Shown here: piece after piece, positions 1 to 10,986 of the stretch
Position numbering within the stretch: position 1 is the first letter of the stretch
Layout of the letters: each line of letters starts with the position of its first letter
Translations under genes and position numbers: made by a program
The notes under the pieces: generated by a model
Database searches by the model: none
What the model saw: the letters and a program-made list of their open reading frames with translations, nothing else
Told to the model about the DNA's origin: nothing
From: Lepidostoma basale
Taxonomy: Eukaryota > Arthropoda > Insecta > Trichoptera > Lepidostomatidae
Length of the DNA: 64,000 nucleotides
NCBI GenBank assembly: GCA_022606425.2
Contig: JAHDVF020001034.1
Location: forward strand, 186,001-250,000
Direction: 5' to 3'

Positions 1-335
1 AAATTTATTGAAGCGTGAGCAATTAAGCAAATCTCGATGTAAATATACATTATTTTAGAGAAATGATGAACAGCCACAAATTTATATCCTGACGTACTCA
101 ATCCTCCACTATACATCGTGTCATGCGTTAATTTATTCGACTACTCGTATGGCCGAAATAAAAAAAATATGTGATTTAATTGTGCCACATTTTTGGCGGC
201 TTCTCTCTATTTCGTGTTCCATCTTTAAAATATATTATAATTTTTTTAAAACCGTCCACACGCCCCAACCATCCTAATGATCAAAACGAATGAAAATGTA
301 TGTTTTTTAGAAGTTTTATTATATAATATTATAGT
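1..335. other. AT-rich sequence, nothing recognised
   Basis: No repeat family seen elsewhere in the window and no credible coding frame is visible up to the start of the RTE-C fragment. Confidence 0.5.
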
Positions 336-745
336 TTATAGGAATGACATATTTTTGGTCAGAATATACAAAACCTGCGTAAAACCTATACTGACATATA
401 GCATTGAGACCAGAGCGGATACTACAAGAAAAAAGGCTAAAGTGCGGGTGGCAGAGATGCGGACGCTCAGGATGATAGCAGGAAAGACTCTTCGAGATAG
501 GGTAAGGAACACGGCTATCCGCGAAATCTGCAAGGTGGAAAATTTCGTAAGATGGGGCAAACAATGAAGAAAATACAGAGGATGGATCCCTCCAGAATCC
601 CACACGCTGTGGCGCATCACATTCCTGCTGGCTACCGTCCCCCCGGAAGACCGCCAAAGAGATGGAGGGATAGCTGGGAGTCGACTTCCCAAGAGAGGCC
701 AGCCTGATTACAGGAACAGACCAAAGGTCTAAAATAGAAAAAGAA
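336..745 (+). mobile_element. RTE-C LINE fragment (C-terminal polymerase end)
   Basis: The + strand encodes the end of a non-LTR retrotransposon polymerase: RIYKTCVKPILTYSIETRAD, then a VRVAEMRTLRMIAGKTLRDR segment, an IREICKV segment and a W-G-K-Q box. After a frame break it continues in the PPGRPPKRWRDSW-type motif of this family. It ends at CCAAAGGTCTAAAATAG and an impure GAA-rich tail. Two more copies lie at 44384-44815 (+) and 47079-47643 (-). It is 5'-truncated and frameshifted, so inactive. Assignment to the RTE clade rests on remembered family motifs. Confidence 0.8.
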
Positions 746-2028
746 GACATGTTTTGCTTTGCGTTTCTTACATTTTTTTTTTTTACAACATTTTCGTTCG
801 CACTACATTAATTTCTTATATTTGCATTTGACACTATGTACATAACTTTCTAGTTTTTGTTTCAACTTTTAAATAAGATGCATATCTTTTTCAGCGTATT
901 TCTTATCTTATATCTTCTTATATTTAATAAAAATAAAATATTCAATAACGAAAATCACAAATTAAAATGGTGTAAAATAATTATTTTACACCATTTTAAT
1001 TTGTGATTTTCGTTTTTTTTGTGATTTCAAAAGAATTCCAATCCGTATTTGCTCATTTGTTTCAATATACGTGCATTAAATCAATAATTTAGTTAATAAA
1101 TCAAGTACCTACCTGTGCATGAATACACAAAATTATTTTGTATATACTCTTAAATCTAAAACATTTCAAGCATTTATTATAGAAGAATTCTATCCTTTGT
1201 CTTTTCATTACATTTTGACCGTTAAAGAAAGAGATAACGTCTCCGGCACTGACCTGTTACGTGAAACAAAGAATAGCGATTGCTTTTTATTACATATTTT
1301 GCCTTCTGTTTTATTGTTTTAGTGTGCACATAATTCATATTTTATGTTCCTTATATACACATTACGGTTGCTTTATTCTTTATGTATCTACAACATTCAT
1401 AACTCGTAAAACTTCTATATGAACCCGGTATATAGGCACAACACGTTTGTTTTTTACATAATTAGTGTTCTGTGTAGTACACGCATAATTTCATGCTCTT
1501 TCCCCTTTTGTTTCATTATAAATAAACATAATTATTAATTGGTTCTTAAAAATGATATATTATACACACAATACGAATGAAAATCTTATGGGATTGAAAA
1601 GTTTCGCATTGTGATAAGGCAATATCAAATGATTAATTTAGATTTCTTAAAATATTTTAATAAAGACTTGTTTTTGTGCACAAGAAGTTGTTTGAACCCA
1701 ATTACTGTATAACATTTGTTTTTAACTTTTTATTTTGATACGTGTTAAAAGTAAATGAAAACTGCATGCGCAGCAACAGTTTAGAAAAATAAAATTATAT
1801 AGAATTAAATAATTAAGTAAACCCCATATTCACGATAGTTGATAATAATTTCAAATTCACTTCGGAATTTATTATCTTCTTTGTTAATTCAATATAAGTA
1901 AGGTTTTTTAAGAAGTTTGGTTAATATTGAAAAAAACAAAACAATTATATATCGGAAATAAGTGACATTAGAAAACGCCCTAGCATACAGCAGGGAAACA
2001 TTTCACTGGTGGGTTTATTTATATCATT
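746..2028. other. AT-rich sequence without recognised genes
   Basis: Only short low-complexity runs and the 68-bp palindrome at 947-1014 stand out. The 67-codon frame at 1119-1322 has AT-driven composition and no family resemblance. Confidence 0.5.
947..1014. repeat. Perfect 68-bp palindrome without spacer
   Basis: Two 34-base arms match perfectly around a centre between 980 and 981 (AAAATAA/TTATTTT). It begins AACGAAAATCACAAATT and ends with the exact reverse complement. It could be a small foldback or MITE remnant. No flanking duplication is evident, and the next base on each side breaks the pairing. Confidence 0.9.
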
Positions 2029-2480
2029 CCTCAAGAATGATCAAATGCCATGTGTGGTCTGTTTTATTTTATGGATGTGAAACGTAGACTTTTAAAGTCA
2101 ACTAAATGAACAGACTAGAAGCATTTGAAATGTGGCTCTATCGCCGAATGCTCAGAATCCCCTGGACAGACATGGTTATCAATACCGAAGTCCTGAGGCG
2201 AGCTAGAGTGGACAGGGAGCTGTAATCAACTATCAAGGTTCGCAAGATTTTACATCTGGGTCATGTACTGTGTGGGGAAAAGTATCACCTTCTCCAAATG
2301 ATATTGGAGGGAAAAATTGAGGGACGCCGAGGGTCCGGTAGGAGACAGGTGTCCTGGCTGCGAAATGTGAGGGAGTGGACCGCCATCCGAAGTGTGGAGG
2401 AGCTGTTCCTGAGCGCAGGACAGGAACAGGTTCGCCGAGGTGACCCGACAGGGCACTTTAAGAAGAAGATTCTAAAAGAA
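2029..2480 (+). mobile_element. RTE-B LINE fragment
   Basis: Conceptual translation gives a Y-G-C-E-T box, then NRLEAFEMWLYRRMLRIPWT, a V-L-R-R box, HLGHVL and a G-R-R-x-S-W-L box. This is the C-terminal end of an RTE-type polymerase, broken by stops at about 2086, 2104 and 2223. It ends in an AAGAAGAAG-type tail. Closest relatives here are 38685-39060 (-) and 40312-40816 (+). Confidence 0.82.
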
Positions 2481-2841
2481 GGAGTAAATGAAAAATGACA
2501 CATTTTAATTACCATTGTTTCAAAAATGATGTAAACTCTTGATTAAATATTTAGGAAATTTCCATTTCCTGAAATAAGATATTACGAGTATATGAGAGCT
2601 ATATATTTTATTTACTGTCATCTGCATGTCAGTATAGGAAAACATGTATTTCTATTATGTCATAAAATTTCCGGAAAACGTAAATACGTTTTCCTTAATA
2701 TTCAATAATTAGTCAGAGTTTCGGTTTTACCGGCTGGTGAGTATTTTTTTTATATGTTTTTACTTTTATATTCTTGCACTCAGGATAATCATAGGAAACA
2801 TATAGCAATTTTAATAATATAACATAGACGAAATAAATAAT
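2481..2841. other. AT-rich spacer, nothing recognised
   Basis: No repeated motif or coding signal was found between the RTE-B and RTE-D fragments. Confidence 0.45.
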
Positions 2842-3305
2842 AAAGCAATCGAATAATATAGACCTAAAACTGAGAATACTCATCATCAAGACCTATGTAT
2901 GGAGTATCTTGATTCACAGCTGCGAACATGGTGCCTATCCGAAAGATATAAACGGAGACTAGAGGCTTTTAAGATGTGGTCCTATAGAAGACTTTTAGGA
3001 ATTTCCTGGAGAGACCGCATTACAAATGAGGAGGTTCTCCAAAGAATCGAAGGAGGAAGGCACCTGCTCAGGACCTTGTCCGAAAGGCGTGTGAGATGGA
3101 TTGGTCATGTAATACGACAAGAAGGCCTCTTGCATGCCATAATGGAGGGTATGACCGAGGGGACAAACTCTAGGGGACGCCCACGCCGAGAGTACCTGGA
3201 GGACCTGTTGGTGGACGTGCGCTGCTCATCATATGCAGATATTTCAAAAGAGCCGCACAAGACATGGAAGAATGGAAGGATTGAAACCAGAGAGAGAGAA
3301 TAATA
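2842..3305 (+). mobile_element. RTE-D LINE fragment
   Basis: A 134-codon frame (2899-3303) contains RRLEAFKMWSYRRLLGISWR, an NEEVLQRI box, RRVRWIGHVIRQEGLLHAIM, a G-R-P-R-R box and an SYAD-containing end. This is typical of the C-terminal region of RTE-type polymerases. The upstream part (KTYVWSI-like) is in another frame. Related pieces lie at 15531-15760, 26545-26670, 33530-33600 (-) and 43640-44010. Confidence 0.82.
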
Positions 3306-3784
3306 TAACAAGTCCATAATATGTCTTACTCCTCAAAATACGGATGTGCCACTTCTAATTCTAAGAAAATGATAGTCCGGAGATAAGGCAGAGAATCATA
3401 TAAATATAGGTTCAATGCAAGAATAACCAAGGCATGCGTAAGTCATTTGAAGGTGCCATTTACGAATACCTATAGTTAATTCTGAGTTGATTCTTATCAC
3501 AAGTTTCTTAATAACTCAGTGGCAGGTTACCTCTCATGACTAATGGCCGACTTTAGGAATTCACTCATAGAAATTTGTATGTAAATTAGTTTAACGAAAT
3601 GACTTAATGAAATTGTGTGTACAAAACTCGAATCACTCATTTCGAGTAGCTACCTGCTACAGTTACCTCTCTCTGGTTCTTAATAAAAAGTTACGGTTTT
3701 GTAAAATATTTTTTTCGTTGAACATATTTCTATATCTTATGATTAAACATTATACTTCAAGTCCTAGTGACTAATATGTATGAG
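3306..3784. other. Unassigned spacer
   Basis: No recognisable gene or repeat relationship was seen. Confidence 0.45.
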
Positions 3785-4085
3785 ATCTTCTTCTTCTTCT
3801 TCACTTTTGGTAGACTCAGGAGTCTGTTATTTCAGGCGGGTCCTCTTGAGACGCTGAACTCCAGCTTTCTCTCCACCGTTTCGGGGGTCTTCCTGGTCGG
3901 CGTTGTCCGTTTGGCGTTCCATGGAAAGCTATGTGTGGTATCCTATTTGAGCTCATTCTTTCTACATGTTGATGCCAGTATCGCCGTCTTTGACGTCCGC
4001 ATCTGACCACATCTTAGACCTCGCAGATTTCTCGGATTGCTGTATTCCTAACTCGATCACGTAGGGTCTAGCCAGATGAGGTATG
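3785..4085 (-). mobile_element. RTE-C-like LINE fragment
   Basis: The minus strand encodes a decayed TLRDRVRN-AIREICEV segment, then RCGRQRRRYWHQHVERM and RRPGRPPKRWRESW. This is the same C-terminal architecture as the RTE-C copies but diverged. A CTTCTTCTTCTTC tract at the low-coordinate end is the complement of a (GAA)n tail, which confirms orientation. Confidence 0.75.
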
Positions 4086-4164
4086 CATGTGAAATGATCT
4101 GATGATGAATATGAATAAGGTAATGATTTTCGAAAAAGAAGAAATCATGACAGTCAGAACCGAA

Positions 4165-4530
4165 GTGAATGAATCAGAAGCAGGGAACTGGCAAAAGAAG
4201 GATGAACGTAAAATAAAACGTAAAATAAGAAAATAAATCTCTTTGACGAATGTGTGAAAAATCTGTGTATGATAGAGTGTCGAAATAAAATATAAAAAGT
4301 GAATGTAGTACGAATGAAACTGTTATGAGCAAAATATTCATAGGAACATTAAGATAGTTTGGATACATGGAAAGAATGAATGAAGAAAGAATAGTGAAAA
4401 AGTGTTGTTAACGATGTAAATGTACCAAGAAATAGAAGAAGACCGGGGAAAACGTGGTACGATCAGAGAAATCAACGTGCGTGTATGGCATGATTTATGA
4501 ATATTGAGGAAGAGAGAAAAGTATTATGTA
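4165..4530 (+). mobile_element. RTE-A LINE fragment, heavily decayed
   Basis: DNA matches the RTE-A consensus: an NWQKKDE-like start, a CVKNLCMIEC-like broken segment, a YMERMNEERI-like box, a RNRRRPGKTWYDQ-like box and an N-x-EE end. It is interrupted by frameshifts and a deletion of the VRSxRNRR region, and it lacks the 3' tail. Confidence 0.75.
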
Positions 4531-4540
4531 ATTAATATTT

Positions 4541-4690
4541 TTAAATAATAATTAAATAAGACGATGTTTTTTTAACTACTTCCACTTTTGTCTTTATTTA
4601 GACAGTATTTAGACAATTAATTACTGTCTAAATTAAGCCGAAAGTGGAAGTAGTTAAAAAACATCGTTTTATTTAATTATTATTTAAAAT
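4541..4690. repeat. Inverted repeat of hammerhead-like family II, core deleted
   Basis: Arms of about 60 bases run AAATAATAATTAAATAAGACG to the complementary CATCGTTTTATTTAATTATT, with ACTTCCACTTTTGTC/GAAAGTGGAAGT inside. The outer unit is the same as at 5698-5946, but the GAAACCGGTC core is lost; only TAGACAGTATTTAGAC remains in the middle. Confidence 0.8.
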
Positions 4691-4789
4691 TAACTTCCAT
4701 CAAGAGATTTCAGTAAAATCATTCGAGTAATATTTTTAATTGAAATTTCTTGGTAAAAGTTCATTTTAAATAAAGAAAACAAAAAAAAA

Positions 4790-4945
4790 ATTAAAACAAA
4801 ATTTCTTTATTATTATATATTTAGTGTGCTTCCACTTGTGTTTATAGTCGACGGGCTTCGGCAGCTTGCTGCCATCTTCTGTTCTACACCAGCTGCCGAA
4901 ACCGGTCGACGATAAACACAAGTGTAAGCACACTAAATCTATATA
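4790..4945. repeat. Inverted repeat of hammerhead-like family II
   Basis: The arms TTTAGTGTGCTTCCACTTGTG and CACAAGTGTAAGCACACTAAA flank a centre with CAGCTGCCGAAACCGGTCGAC and its partial complement. The family motif GAA-ACCGGT-C with palindromic ACCGGT is present on the + strand. The left copy is diverged (GTCGACGGGCTTCGGCAG). The part upstream of stem II is deleted on the right copy, so ribozyme activity is unlikely here. Confidence 0.8.
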
Positions 4946-5117
4946 ACTAAAAGCCAAAGTGTGTTATTGTGAAGACCATTTACTCGGTAAATAGCCAGCA
5001 AATCGAGTTTATTATTTCAGAATTGATTAAATGGATTAAGGCGGTGGTCATAGGCATATTTTTGTTACGAATCGGGCTCTTATTAATATAAAATATATTT
5101 TTTGTTTTCATTATTTA

Positions 5118-5207
5118 GAGAGAAGTATGTCAGGAAAGAAAAGTGCGGCAGTCCATAATTTTCGCCTACCTCTGCAGAGAGACGGCGTGATGGTAAGCTA
5201 GTTAGTT
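5118..5207 (+). mobile_element. RTE-A LINE 3' end
   Basis: It matches the last 80 bases of RTE-A (GAAGTATGTCAGGAAAG ... GCCTACC ... GACGGCGTGATGG), followed by a short TAAGCTAGTTAGTT tail. The 3' hairpin is weakened (CTCTGCAGAGAG). Confidence 0.8.
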
Positions 5208-5697
5208 TTTTTTGATAAAATTAAGCAAAAGCGCGTAAGAGAACTTTTGCGTAGGTGGTGCGCCGACGCCGGTTCGCCGTATCAACAAACTGACCGCATC
5301 TCGTGCGGAAAGAAAATTTAACGAATTCGAATCATATATCATTAGAGCTTTAAGATTGGAATCTACTGAATATCTAATTAACTTTTATTTGTATTATTCT
5401 AATATTCACATGGAGCGCTTAAAAAGTCGTTTGTTCTCCGTGGAGCAAGTGGCCAACAGCAATCAAGGTAGGAAGGTACCGAATACACTCGTACCTACCT
5501 ATATAATACTGGGAGTTTCATCGTAAAATAAAATGCTATCAGCCAATAAAAATATTCCAGATAGTAGAGATTTTTCATGAGCTTACTATAAAATGCTCCA
5601 TTAAGATTAATAAAGTAGGTATGTAAAAATTATAATGTAGTGAATTTAAACAATGAAAATGTAATAAAAAAAAGTAAACACTTTTTTAAATTAATCA
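5208..5697. other. Unassigned stretch with a GC-richer patch
   Basis: Bases 5230-5310 (GCGTAGGTGGTGCGCCGACG and onwards) are clearly GC-richer than the surroundings. No long open frame and no match to other repeats in the window were found. Confidence 0.35.
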
Positions 5698-5946
5698 TAT
5701 GATTTTACTGAAATCTCTTAATGGAAGTTCATTTTAAATAATAATTAAATAAAACGATGTTTTTTAACTACTTCCACTTTTGTCTTTATTTAGACAGTGA
5801 CCGGTTTCGCCAGGCTCGCTGGCATCGACAGACTGGGATCCCGCTCTGTCGATGCCAGCGAGCCTGGCGAAACCGGTCGCTGCCTAAATAAAGACAAAAG
5901 TGGAAGTAGTTAAAAAACATCGTTTTATTTAATCATTATTTTTTTA
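5698..5946. repeat. Inverted pair of hammerhead-like family II
   Basis: This long inverted repeat has arms AAACGATGTTTTTTAACTAC to GTAGTTAAAAAACATCGTTT, and inside ACTTTTGTCTTTATTTAG with its complement. Each arm carries GCCAG-loop-CTGGC-GAA-ACCGGT-C. The base upstream of stem II reads CTGTCGA instead of CTGATGA, so the catalytic box is mutated. The flank at 5698-5735 is the reverse complement of 4689-4735, so this unit and 4541-4690 are inverted relatives. Confidence 0.85.
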
Positions 5947-6035
5947 AATGTCGAATCTCAAAAGTGGAGAAAACACTGTTTTAATTCATAAAAATGCGTC
6001 ATATTAAACGCCTTAAGTTTATCTAAAAAAAAATT
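5947..6035 (+). repeat. 3' fragment of hammerhead-like family IV
   Basis: CTCAAAAGTGGAGAAAACAC, TTTTAATTCATAAAA and AACGCCTTAAGTTTATCTAA match the distal part of the family IV units at 34285-34545 and 52612-52793. The ribozyme-like core is absent. Confidence 0.65.
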
Positions 6036-6273
6036 ATGTATATTATGTTAAAATCCACTAATGTTCGTGTCTTCGACCGTTTTTGGCGGCTCCCTAAATT
6101 GTCACCATACGTTTATTTAAAATAATTATTTCCATATATAGTTACGTTGTACGAGTTTAAAGGAAGCTTGAGGAATATAAATATCAGGACAGAGCAATGT
6201 CCTGATATATTGCCCTCCCCTCCAGGGGAATAGGCATAATGATTAGTTAATCAGTAAGTTAATTATTCCTATT

Positions 6274-6545
6274 TATTGTTTCTTGAACAATGATGAAAAA
6301 ACTCTATATTCAATAATTAATATGAATGGAAATATCTGTTATATTAAATTTAAATGGAATAAAATGTCTCGCCCGTCTAAGGCATAATCAAATGACAAAT
6401 ATTTGTTTTATCGTTGTCAAACAAATTTATCAAATTTCAAACATTTGATAATGCGTTAGAAGGGTGAAACATGTCATTTCATCTAAATATAATATAACTC
6501 CTAGAAAACAGAAGTTTTCATTCATATTAATTATTAAATAATCTT
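6274..6545. repeat. Inverted pair of hammerhead-like family I
   Basis: The left half reads, on the minus strand, TTTGATTATGCCTTAGACGG then GCGAGACATTTTATTCC. The right half reads on + TTTGATAATGCGTTAGAAGG then GTGAAACATGTCATTTC. Both are followed outwards by the family end TTTTCATTCATATTAATTAT. GAA-ACATGT-C with a palindromic hexamer is intact only on the right. Confidence 0.75.
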
Positions 6546-7947
6546 GTTTTTCCAAACTTAATATAGTTAACTAAGAGGGACGGCATTTATCACCGGAAAA
6601 AAATTGTCTGAAAATTACGGATGTAACCCATGATACACGTGATTATTTTTTTTAAGGGACGATAGGTTGATAATGTTTGGGAACCTGTAGTTTAAATCAA
6701 TAAAAAAATGGTTTTAACAAGCGTCTATGCGAAAAGTCGAATAAATCTACGGTGTGAAACCTGTATATACGTGAATTGGCAGTGTGGCAATCAATTCCCT
6801 CCATCTTCTCCTTCGTCCATACGACGTGATGGTAAGTTAGTTAGTTTTAAGTATTATTATAATTGTAGTATTTTTTAGAAGCTAATGACTACTTGAATGA
6901 GACCTCGAAACGGGAAAAACGGCTTTTAAATCTCACTCGAATAGAATCGTACTACCTTTAAAACTATTTTAATATCCTGTTTCGAGGCATGAACACTTTT
7001 ACTATGGAGTATTAACTACGCAGGTAATCAAAGCTATCGTAATCGTATCGTATCGTTTATTCGAAATCATCGCTCGTGTTGGAAATTGTATATTTTTTCT
7101 TCAGTTTATCGCCTTCTTATTACCAGGTCTTATCTTCTAGCTAATCGAGAATCTATTTAACATACGAATAAAACAGTATAAAAGAATTGAGGAATGTTAA
7201 TGGATAATTAAGTTAAATTCCCTGTTACTTAAATGTAATATATATTTTTTATCGTGATTTCCAGAAGTCGTTAGGTAAAAATTTTACTAAAATTTTCTAA
7301 GTTCTGCATATTTATTTTTAGTGCGTGTAATCAAATCATATAAAAAAATTGTTTGCATTTTCACACTAGGCATTTCTAATCTTTATTTATATATCATTTT
7401 ATTGCGAGTGAGCTTTTATGTAGCTTGGAGCGAATTAAAAATGTTTATCGCTTTTTATAAATGTGCATATTTTTATTAATTATTTTCTAAGTAACTTTCA
7501 CACCTCTATATTGAGGTAACTCGTTGACATATATTTACGTTATTTTACGTTAAAATATAAACATGTTATATGCATAATATGATAGTATAGTTTGAGGACT
7601 TCTGAGACAAAGACACTGATATTGATAGATTGATTACAAATCTGCCCTAATTTTTCACCCATTGGACTCTCTTGAAAATAGACGTACTCTTCATGATATG
7701 ATGTTGCTTCATAAAATAATTCACTTTAAAATTGACAATTCTGAACTTCTCAGCAAATTGTCATTCAATACCCCCATGTCCCGCACGAGACGCATCGCGA
7801 GCCAAGTTTTCCATATTCCTGTTTATCGCACTAACTAAGCTCAGAGCGCGGCATTGTATCGAATCTGTGACAACTACAACAAGCATTTTGGTGACATTGA
7901 TGTTTTTCATTTGAACGAAATTTTAAGAAAATGATCGGAGCAACATT
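6546..7947. other. AT-rich stretch, mostly unassigned
   Basis: A possible RTE-A tail relic (ACGACGTGATGGTAAGTTAG) lies at 6821-6845. Nothing else matches repeats in the window, and the 60-codon frame at 7732-7914 shows no family features. Confidence 0.4.
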
Positions 7948-8560
7948 GCTGCACTCTATCCTTCTCTTTTCGCCAACGCGAGAGACGCGGTGTGACGGGT
8001 TGCGAACCTCATCGCCACCAATAGGCATCTCCCGCGCACACTTCGATCATTCAACGTCTACATAATAAATCTAAAACAAATTATATAAAATACAATGATA
8101 TAAAATAAAATAACACATAAAAATAATTTAACACATAATGTTCTTTTAGATGGTGCACTTGTCGTCAGCTGGACGATCCGGACATTTGTGTTTATTTAAT
8201 TTTTTATTCCACTGTTTTAATTTTAATTAGGCACTTAAAACAATCCAACACCAGCAAAAACTTGAAAATTTGATTGAAGAATTTATTCAAATTGTCATTG
8301 GAACAAATGAAAAATTTATTTTTACACCTGTCAAAATTATTTTTATAAACGAAAAAACTTGTATTATTTTAACATCAGAAGAGTGAAAACGTATTTTGTG
8401 TCACAAATAACTATCATAAATTGCGGCAACAGCCAAATTGACCAAAACAATTCACTTGTACAAGAAATATTTCCAAATTTACAGGAGCACCACGTGAATA
8501 AAACCATTTTTTTAAAATCAGAATTAGAAAATTATTCTAAGGCCTTATTTAAATTATTCT
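7948..8560 (-). mobile_element. Composite SINE-like element, long form, 3' end lost
   Basis: Read on the minus strand it ends in the GCGCGGGAGATGCCTATTGG / GAGGTTCGCAACCC / GCGTCTCTCGCG block typical of the family, preceded by CCGGACGATC-type and GACACAAAATACG blocks. It is colinear with 32306-32965. The RTE-A-like hairpin and TTAG tail are missing here. The short open frames on both strands are incidental. Confidence 0.75.
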
Positions 8561-8584
8561 AAATGTTTTATAATAAATATGTTA

Positions 8585-8641
8585 TTGATATCGCTGTATG
8601 TTACCCTTAATATATAAATAAAATAAAAATAAAAATAAATT
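8585..8641 (+). mobile_element. Possible LINE 3' tail
   Basis: CGCTGTATGTTACCCTTAAT followed by an AATAAA-type repeat resembles CGCTGTTTGTTACCCTAAAA plus (AATA)n at 23188-23222. Two matching ends with simple-repeat tails suggest one LINE family with no coding part left. Confidence 0.35.
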
Positions 8642-8769
8642 GGAGGCAAAACTCTAAGAGATTGCATGAGGAACATGTGAATAAGAGAACGTCATTTGAT
8701 TAAATTTCGGAGTGTGAAAATTGAAAAACCTATACTGATGTTACTGAATTTCATGTTTTTTATTGTTCC

Positions 8770-9310
8770 TTGATTAATGAAGTAAAACTCCATATGAAAT
8801 AATTGATAAAATGGAGTTCTAGTGCCAACCCTTATGTATGGAAGTGAAGTTTTGTGCTGGTAAAAAAAGGATGATAAAGAAAAATCCGGTAGAAATCCGG
8901 TGCCAACCCTTATGTATGGGTGTGAAGTTTTGTGCTGGTAAAAAAAGGATGATAACGAAAAATCCGGTAGAAATGAAGTCACTAAGAAGAATGTGTGGAA
9001 AAACAATGTACCTTACGATGAAATAAGAAAGAAATGTTAGCCAGATGAATTTGTCCTAAATAAAATTAAGAAAGGGTCACGAAGATGGTTTGGACATATA
9101 GAACGAATGGATAAGGAAAGAATGGTTAAAAAGATATATTCCTTGATCTATGAAGTAAAACTCTATGTTGAATCATTGATAAGACGGCAACACATAACGG
9201 ATTTCTAGTGCCCAACCCTTATGTATGTAAGTGAAGCTTTTAGCTGGTAAAGAAGGATAAAAGTAGGATAAATGCCGTAGAAATTAGAAGAATGTGCCCG
9301 AAAACGATAC
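8770..9310 (+). mobile_element. RTE-A LINE fragment with internal duplications
   Basis: Three times the sequence returns to the same point of the RTE-A ORF (VPTLMYGS-like, GTGCCAACCCTTATGTATGG): at about 8822, 8900 and 9206. The first two are a tandem duplication of about 77 bases. The third belongs to a larger repeat that also includes CCTTGAT-TATGAAGTAAAACTC (8771 and 9143). Frames are broken, and no 3' tail is present. Confidence 0.78.
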
Positions 9311-9698
9311 ATTTAATGACATTTCTTAATATGTTTTATATAGATTTATATACTTCGTTCGAGTATGCAGTGCATTCGGTATATATTGTAGTAATATTTC
9401 ATTGAATGAACTTTAATTACATCAAGAGTAAAGAATGTATTAAAAATAACTAGAAGCGTGATTCCGTCGATTATGTTGTACTATTGGAATGCTAAGGAAC
9501 AACAATAAAATCGTGTACAAGGTTTTAATTTAAAATTACTTATGCATTCGCGAAACGAGTTACTTTTTTTGTTCACCAAATTTGGAGTTTATTACATCTT
9601 TATATTACATTATATTGTCACTTAATTCAAAATAACTTATACACGAAGCAGTAGTGTTTCGTGCTATTATAATATTCTCTTTAATAAAACAAAGACGT
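9311..9698. other. Unassigned AT-rich spacer
   Basis: No repeat match or coding signal was detected. Confidence 0.4.
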
Positions 9699-10092
9699 GT
9701 TAGTTATGCCATTTATAACTCAAGAACGGCTGGACCGATTTTGATGATCTTTGATTTGTTGGATTTGTCTCCGTCCCGAATAGCAGAATAACTATTTAAA
9801 CATCGGAAAAATTCGACCCGTGTGCATCCAATCCAGTAAATATAATAGTTTAACAGAAAGTAATGCAACAATGCTACGCGAATCATTTCGATTCGCTTCA
9901 ATAAAGCAAGTCCCTTGCTGCCATGTGAAATACATTCATATCAATGTAATATAAATACTTTTAATTTGATTTTTGCACATTTATTGAACTTAATTCATTT
10001 TAACTTAATAAATAATTGAATTTAATTCAGCTAATAAGTTAATACAATATTTATTAATTCTTAGGTGGTACGAAGTTCACGGGGTCAGCTTG
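9699..10092 (+). mobile_element. Helitron-like non-autonomous element, decayed
   Basis: The left part carries ATAACTCAAGAACGGCTGGA followed by CCGATTTTGATGATCTTTG. The right part carries GGTACGAAGTTCACGGGGTC then AGCTTGT. Both resemble the 5' and 3' termini of short insect Helitron-like elements as remembered; those usually end in CTAG, here CTTG. There is no coding region and no flanking duplication, as expected for Helitrons. The ends are approximate. Confidence 0.6.
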
Positions 10093-10099
10093 TAATGAT

Positions 10100-10262
10100 A
10101 ATAATTAAATTTAACGATGTTTTTAATAACTACTTTCATTTTTTAATTTATTTATTTATTTCAGAAGTCAGAATGACATGTTTCGCCTGTTGAAAGGCAA
10201 AACATGTCATTCTCATTAAAAATAATACTAGAAAAAATACGTTTTCATTCGTATTAATCAAT
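10100..10262. repeat. Hammerhead-like family I inverted core
   Basis: GAATGACATGTTTCGCC, a short loop and GGCAAAACATGTCATTC form an inverted pair around 10187. The flank ACGTTTTCATTCGTATTAAT is the family I distal end. The left flank AAATTTAACGATGTTTTTAA resembles the family II arm, so two families are joined here. Confidence 0.7.
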
Positions 10263-10689
10263 CCCTAGGATAAAAATATCTAAAAGAAAGGTATACCCGA
10301 TTTTAAAACAGACGAATGAATGGTATTAATAAATGTTTGCGCTTATCATCACGTGGCAATGAATATCCCTTAAAAATTACAGTTTCACCTGTGAATACCA
10401 CTTTTTGTCCAGCAACAATGGCGAAAGGTTGGACGTGTTACAACGCTGAACTTTCTTATCTTGAAGCACCGTAATATATTTCTTTTTCCTCTTCTGCACG
10501 GGTTTGCCATAATTTTTCATTCATGGCGTAGAAAACGAGTCACGCGATGATTTTCTCGCCCCCCCGTGATGGCAGACAGAACTTATGCAAGAGTTTTTCA
10601 CGAAATGTTTGCAGACATTTTCTAGAAAATGTTTAGATAAGGAACGTTATTTGTTAGTTTCTTCAAGCAAGTGAACTAAATCCATCTTT
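10263..10689. other. Unassigned spacer
   Basis: No credible gene or repeat family was seen. A poly-C/G patch (CTCGCCCCCCCGTGATGG) near 10556 resembles a broken RTE-A end but is too short to call. Confidence 0.35.
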
Positions 10690-10985
10690 ACAAATTTAGA
10701 ACCGAAAATTATAATCTTCTTCTTCTAGTGCCATGTCAGGTCCTCCCGACGTCGGCTATTACCCTGGCGTAGGCCTCTCTGTCCTGTGCCTGGACGGAAC
10801 AACTCCCCCACCCCCCGAACTCTGGTCCATTCCTTGATATTCTGGACCCAGGACATCTGGGGTCTTCCCACACCGCACCAACCCTCGATCTTCCCTTTTA
10901 TGATGAGGTTCAGCAGATCGCATTTCTCGTTGCGGAGAATGTGTCCCAAATATGCCATCTTTCTAAACTTCACATCAGCCAACAA
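10690..10985 (-). mobile_element. RTE-B-like LINE fragment
   Basis: An 86-codon minus-strand frame reads VKFRKMAYLGHILRNEKCDL, IIKGKIEG, a G-V-G-R-P-Q box, SWVQNIKEWT and VGELFRPG. It is the distal part of an RTE-B-type polymerase. It ends at a CTTCTTCTTCT tract (10690), the complement of a GAA tail. Confidence 0.8.
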
Positions 10986-10986
10986 T

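Noticed and set aside
319..750. 143- and 118-codon frames on the minus strand
   Set aside because: They are the complement of the RTE-C coding fragment. The + strand carries the recognisable polymerase motifs.
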